Below, piece after piece: positions 60,596-64,000 of a stretch of DNA of 64,000 nt. Under the pieces are notes generated by a model. That model was given only the letters and a program-made list of their open reading frames with translations. It did not search any database and was not told where the DNA came from. Position 1 is the stretch's first letter, and every line of letters begins with the position of its first letter. A program made the position numbers and the translations under genes. Source of the stretch: Spirosoma telluris (GTDB taxonomy: Bacteria > Bacteroidota > Bacteroidia > Cytophagales > Spirosomataceae); contig QLII01000001.1 of assembly GCA_003259005.1 (NCBI GenBank), forward strand, positions 6,687,001 through 6,751,000. The letters are read 5' to 3'.

Positions 60596-60865
60596 TCAGT
60601 GGTTACCCTCCCAATACATTTCATCAATCACTCTATTGATGTCAATGTCAGCAGGAACTTTCCTGGGTGGGTACTTTTTTTGCGTATTCTGCATACGATT
60701 GAACATCTCACGTTGCATAATAACGCGTTGTTCTTCAACAGATAACTGCTTTTCTGGGCCAATCGCCGTAATTGAAATCAGGCCCTCTTCGGCAAACTGA
60801 CTCTTAAACTGCTCTAACCAACCAGGAGTTAGTTCTTCTTTTTTCACTACAAACGTCGCTTCCAT
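60596..60865 (-). CDS. Antitoxin-like partner of the PIN protein
   Basis: This 89-residue protein is small and charged. Its N-terminus (EATFVVKKEELTPGWLEQFK) is followed by a helix-rich C-terminal half (VEEQRVIMQREMFNRMQNT and KVPADIDINRVIDEMYWEG). The order, the tight spacing and the size fit a VapB-type antitoxin that wraps around the toxin through its C-terminus. It has no clear AbrB, MazE or ribbon-helix-helix motif I can point to, so the DNA-binding fold is unassigned. Confidence 0.6.
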   Translation of the reverse strand: MEATFVVKKEELTPGWLEQFKSQFAEEGLISITAIGPEKQLSVEEQRVIMQREMFNRMQNTQKKYPPRKVPADIDINRVIDEMYWEGNH

Positions 60866-60940
60866 AGTCGTATGTGGTTGACTGCTGGCAAGATAACGAA
60901 ATTTCAGCTTGCTTTGTGCGAATCAAACTTTAGGGAGTGT

Positions 60941-61204
60941 ATGAGAACTGTAGCCGTGACTGAAGCTGAATACGCTGGTGAGCATCGCTTACAAATACGT
61001 TTTTCTGATGGTACGTCGCAAGTGGTTGACTTTGGGCCATTTCTCCAAAACCACCCTCATCCTCAACATGACAAATACCGTCGATTAGTCAATTTCAAAC
61101 GGTTTCGCATCGAACGCGGCAACGTTGTTTGGGGAAAAGACTGGGATTTGATTTTCCCCATTGCGCAACTGCATCAGGGGTATTTGGCTCCAGTGATATA
61201 TTGA
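60941..61204 (+). CDS. DUF2442 family protein
   Basis: This 87-residue protein matches DUF2442: RLQIRFSDGTSQVVDFGPFL and GNVVWGKDWDLIFPIAQL are the two conserved strands. The family is often linked with toxin-antitoxin or mobile regions and frequently paired with DUF4160. No DUF4160 gene is visible next to it here. ATG 60941 is chosen because the domain begins at MRTVAVTEAEYAG. It is divergent from the antitoxin gene and convergent with the GIY-YIG-DGQHR gene. Confidence 0.72.
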   Translation: MRTVAVTEAEYAGEHRLQIRFSDGTSQVVDFGPFLQNHPHPQHDKYRRLVNFKRFRIERGNVVWGKDWDLIFPIAQLHQGYLAPVIY

Positions 61205-61257
61205 TTCACTATAATCTGTATTCTGACTAACCTAGATATGAATAGGGGCTAAAAAGT

Positions 61258-63066
61258 TTAAAGAAGGAACTGAGCAGCAGGTAATTCAGCAGCTTCGTCA
61301 TTAGCGTATTTCTGATAGTTCTTCTTCAACTTTGCTAATTTTTTGGGATCATTTAAACAGCCAAATTGGTAAAATAGATAGTCTCTAATATGACTCTTTG
61401 CCTGAATTACATTGGCTCCATCCCACATAATAAACAACCAGAAAGGGTCAGTAATTGAAGTTGGAATATTACTTACTTGAGCAAAAATATTCGGTTCATC
61501 CTGTAGCTGTACATAAAGCATAGCCATTACCTCTTGGCCCACGGGGCGGAGATAAAAAGGACCGCCATGCGCTCGCTCTAAACCAAAGTTTCTCTCACCT
61601 TCTATAAAACGAACCGCATCGGGAAATAAATCGAAAAAAATATTCCAGTATGTATATACGTCTAACGTTGCAGAATCAATCACTTGACTATCAGGGCGAA
61701 CCCTTATTTTTATACTATTGTAATCCTCACCGAGTTCTCCGTAAACGCTATTATAAATGGATTGATTATCAAGCAATAATTCGTTTATATGGTACAGGGC
61801 AATAACGGAAGTGAATTTATCCTCATATTGGTTTGTGTAAAGATTAGCCGATTTATTCAAGGCAATTGCTTCACGGTTCCTAAACAAAGGATACTCTTCT
61901 ATCAATCGACGTGTAATAATTGCTGACACATCATCCTCATCAAGCAAGATGTTTTCACCTAATGAAACCGGTTTTGCGTGACGATTCACCGTCGAAAAAA
62001 GCCGTCTCGTACGTTCTCGACCCTCGTCAGAATCTTCGTGTACGATTAAGGTAACGCTGATAGTTTCTTCGCCAATACTACTATCTTCTTCATAGGCAGC
62101 CCTGAGACCCTTCAACCGATGCTGGCCGTCAAGTACAAATAAGGTTTCAACCCCGGTTAGCTTGATAACCCCAAAGGTATCCCCTAAAAATTCCAAGTCC
62201 TGTCCACTAACTGATAACCCTGCTGCGCTGTAGCTTATATCCAAGTTCAGCCAGTCAGGGCTTCCACCAAATACTGCTACTGTTAAATTATTGATGTATT
62301 TATCTGGTTGCATCAGCAGGTATTTCTTAATAGGGATTAGCCTCTTAATGTCGTATGCCCGCTGCAATAAATTGCTTACCCCTCGTTCAGAGTAAATTTC
62401 AGAGACTTCTTCAACCGTTTTTATACGAAAGTTGGGAGAGTTTCGGGTTCCAAAATTCCTAACGACATCGGCCACAGTAATGGCAACTTGGTAATATCGC
62501 CATTGCCCAAACTGACCTGTTAAGGCTGGTAGATATAGCTCAACGTGGGCATATGCTTTTATGTTTTGATTGATAACATCGCCCCTGAATTGGTTATTCA
62601 TTGGGGGAACCGTCATGTTAATAAGATCGAATTCAATATCAGTCAATTCTTTCTTAGTGAAATTAGGCGTCTCAAAGTAGTGAAATTGAAGTCGCTCCTG
62701 CCAGATCAAAATCATTATACGCTTTAACTGATCACTTGGCTTTTTCGACTTAACATACCCAAAATAGCCATTGAATCGTTCTTGAAGATTACTTGCTTGA
62801 CCAACATACATGATGTAACTATGCTGGCCATTTGTCATCGGAGCATTTGATGACCTCAATACAAACATATATACTCCCATAGATTGGGGAAGCATCGTGG
62901 CATTTGAGCGTTCAAATTTAACTTCCTGCCAGTTAAGTGTATGGCTGTGTAATATTTTTGTCGGAGCCTCCCATAGCCGACAATCCGCGCAAAAAGTTCG
63001 CCAACGATGAAGGTCGTTCTGCAAGATTTTTTCGTTAGTTAGCTCTGGCGTGTATAATGTACCCAT
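61258..63066 (-). CDS. GIY-YIG nuclease domain fused to a DGQHR (DndB-like) domain
   Basis: This intact 602-residue protein joins two domains. Residues about 60-165 carry a GIY-YIG-like nuclease core: GVY at 64-66, YVGQA at 87-91, an Arg at 97, a Glu at 145 and an Asn near 158. The GVY-YVG spacing is about 20 residues, longer than usual. Residues about 175-600 are a DGQHR domain: LYLPALTGQFGQWRYYQVAI, FVLDGQHRLKGLRAAY (DGQHR at 313-317) and RRLFSTVNRHAKPVSLGENI. DndB regulates DNA phosphorothioation systems; here the added nuclease suggests DNA targeting. A CxxC (26-29) precedes. Downstream of the HerA gene on the same strand. Confidence 0.8.
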   Translation of the reverse strand: MGTLYTPELTNEKILQNDLHRWRTFCADCRLWEAPTKILHSHTLNWQEVKFERSNATMLPQSMGVYMFVLRSSNAPMTNGQHSYIMYVGQASNLQERFNGYFGYVKSKKPSDQLKRIMILIWQERLQFHYFETPNFTKKELTDIEFDLINMTVPPMNNQFRGDVINQNIKAYAHVELYLPALTGQFGQWRYYQVAITVADVVRNFGTRNSPNFRIKTVEEVSEIYSERGVSNLLQRAYDIKRLIPIKKYLLMQPDKYINNLTVAVFGGSPDWLNLDISYSAAGLSVSGQDLEFLGDTFGVIKLTGVETLFVLDGQHRLKGLRAAYEEDSSIGEETISVTLIVHEDSDEGRERTRRLFSTVNRHAKPVSLGENILLDEDDVSAIITRRLIEEYPLFRNREAIALNKSANLYTNQYEDKFTSVIALYHINELLLDNQSIYNSVYGELGEDYNSIKIRVRPDSQVIDSATLDVYTYWNIFFDLFPDAVRFIEGERNFGLERAHGGPFYLRPVGQEVMAMLYVQLQDEPNIFAQVSNIPTSITDPFWLFIMWDGANVIQAKSHIRDYLFYQFGCLNDPKKLAKLKKNYQKYANDEAAELPAAQFLL

Positions 63067-63088
63067 AATTAAAAGTTGCGCTCATAAA

Positions 63089-64000
63089 TCACTTATTAAA
63101 CCGCTCCAATTTTATCAACTCTCCTTTCTTAAATTCCTTCAAACTCGTTACGGCTTGGCCGGATTCGATTTTTTCCATGTTTCGGGCGAGAAGTAAGCCC
63201 TCTTTTTCGCTGTAGCCTAGGAAACGGGTCATCGTTTTTAGGTTGCGGTTTTTGATATTCAGCAGGAATACATTGGCACAGTTGGCCGAGAAGTCGATGT
63301 CGGGTTGGATGAACTCTTCGATTTGCTGCGATACCAGCACCACCATCACACCTTTCGAGCGGATTTCACGAAGCATGGTATCCAGAATGGCGCGGGACTT
63401 TGGCTCTTTGAAAATATTATGGGCTTCGTCAATCAGGAAGACGTACCGGATGGCCTGTAATGCGTTGCCGAAATCATCTGCCTCCACGGGCGCGTCGTCC
63501 ATGTTCATGAACGTGTTGTGGATGTAGTTAATCATCAGGAACGTGGCCGTAAACCGTACTGCATCATCTAAGTTGGAACCCAAGCTGATATAATAGTTCT
63601 GGTTCAGAAAGCTGTTTTTGACATCGGTAGCGGGCGCAAACATATCCAGTTCGCTGAGGCTGTCCATAATCTGCGTCAACGTTCCGGGTCGACCACCCGT
63701 AACGGTACGTAATTCGTCGTTTATGTCAGACAGCGATGGGTATTCGCCATTCTTTTTGGCGTCGAAAGCGGCTTTGGTAGCTTCCTTTAATTGCTGTTGC
63801 TGCACCGGCCCCATTCGCGATGCGTATTTCATGACAATGTCGACAAACTTGCTGATTCCCTGAATCTTGTTTTTGCTGTTCACATTGTCGATGAACGACA
63901 GCGGGTTGAACGGAAACGGCGTTTGCGGTACGTCGACATACGTGGCCCGCGTCGCATCGAAAAACGGTTGCCGACGCGGCCGGTCGCCGGGTTGCATCCC
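63089..64000 (-). CDS. HerA-like/DptH-like ATPase, N-terminus outside the window
   Basis: Only the C-terminal part is present; the frame is open at the window edge. It shows FDATRATYVDVPQTPFPFNP, then a helical region, the Walker B segment YVFLIDEAHNIFKE, arginine-rich REIRSKGVMVVLVSQQIEEF and TMTRFLGYSEKE, which fit a HerA-type hexameric DNA translocase. In DNA phosphorothioation restriction, DptH is an ATPase of this kind; bipolar HerA-nuclease pairs also occur in other defence systems. It ends 22 bases before the GIY-YIG-DGQHR gene start, so the two are probably cotranscribed. The ATP-binding Walker A part lies beyond the window. Confidence 0.75.
   Translation of the reverse strand, partial: GMQPGDRPRRQPFFDATRATYVDVPQTPFPFNPLSFIDNVNSKNKIQGISKFVDIVMKYASRMGPVQQQQLKEATKAAFDAKKNGEYPSLSDINDELRTVTGGRPGTLTQIMDSLSELDMFAPATDVKNSFLNQNYYISLGSNLDDAVRFTATFLMINYIHNTFMNMDDAPVEADDFGNALQAIRYVFLIDEAHNIFKEPKSRAILDTMLREIRSKGVMVVLVSQQIEEFIQPDIDFSANCANVFLLNIKNRNLKTMTRFLGYSEKEGLLLARNMEKIESGQAVTSLKEFKKGELIKLERFNK

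Noticed and set aside
1..64000. CRISPR array, tRNA, rRNA or insertion sequence
   Set aside because: No regular direct repeat/spacer pattern, no recognisable RNA gene and no transposase-like protein was seen on reading both strands.

Overview
The window looks like a chromosome segment of a Cytophagales bacterium (Bacteroidota), most like Spirosoma or a close relative. Four SusC/SusD (RagA/RagB) pairs, a type IX secretion C-terminal domain, a membrane sensor ending in LytTR, a Bacteroidota-type promoter (TTTG-N19-TACTTTTG) and secreted proteins typical of the group support this. This is inferred from protein and promoter style only; no rRNA or tRNA was seen.

Layout. 1-0.6 kb: end of an enoyl-CoA hydratase. 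0.6-5.4 kb (minus): xylose catabolism (xylB, a lipoprotein, a DUF3052-like gene, xylA) and an NTF2-like secreted protein. 5.5-7.9 kb: GH78 alpha-L-rhamnosidase. 8-13 kb (minus): SusC1/SusD1. 13.4-16.2 kb (minus): cytochrome b, Tat-exported molybdopterin oxidoreductase, DUF1223 protein and a small secreted protein, divergent from a 7TMR-DISM-LytTR sensor. 18.4-20.1 kb: metallo-beta-lactamase-fold hydrolase and patatin. 20.6-25.5 kb: SusC2/SusD2, a paralogue of the first pair. 25.9-35.3 kb: SusC3/SusD3, two lipoproteins, an M43 metalloprotease and a cyanophycinase-like peptidase, which together look like a peptide-use locus. 35.4-40 kb (minus): SusC4/SusD4. 40.5-55.5 kb: mostly housekeeping and envelope genes (OmpA-like, endonuclease III, DUF4468, a giant AsmA-like protein, DinB, a GH3-beta-lactamase fusion, an outer-membrane barrel, an ECF sigma/anti-sigma pair, DUF748, a pentapeptide-like protein). 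55.6-64 kb: accessory and defence-like genes: a PD-(D/E)XK nuclease, an unknown protein divergent from a repressor-like gene, a cysteine desulfurase, an antitoxin/PIN pair, DUF2442, a GIY-YIG-DGQHR (DndB-like) fusion and the C-terminal part of a HerA-like ATPase that runs off the window.

Two patterns run across the window. First, sixteen genes are each broken by one or two small frameshifts. Seventeen of the 18 sites are repaired by restoring one base, usually in a short homopolymer; the exception is a C9 run. This points to assembly or sequencing error rather than gene decay, so I annotate these genes at full length. Second, many intergenic gaps carry hairpins whose arms are built from short tandem words (TTCACCTAC, CGCAAAGG, ACAGAATCA, ATCATAAAAATC and others), alongside long perfect palindromes that probably act as terminators.

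The most promising candidate for an undescribed system is the right edge: a 602-residue protein joining a GIY-YIG nuclease domain to a DndB-like DGQHR domain, directly downstream of a HerA-type ATPase, with a cysteine desulfurase and a toxin-antitoxin pair nearby.
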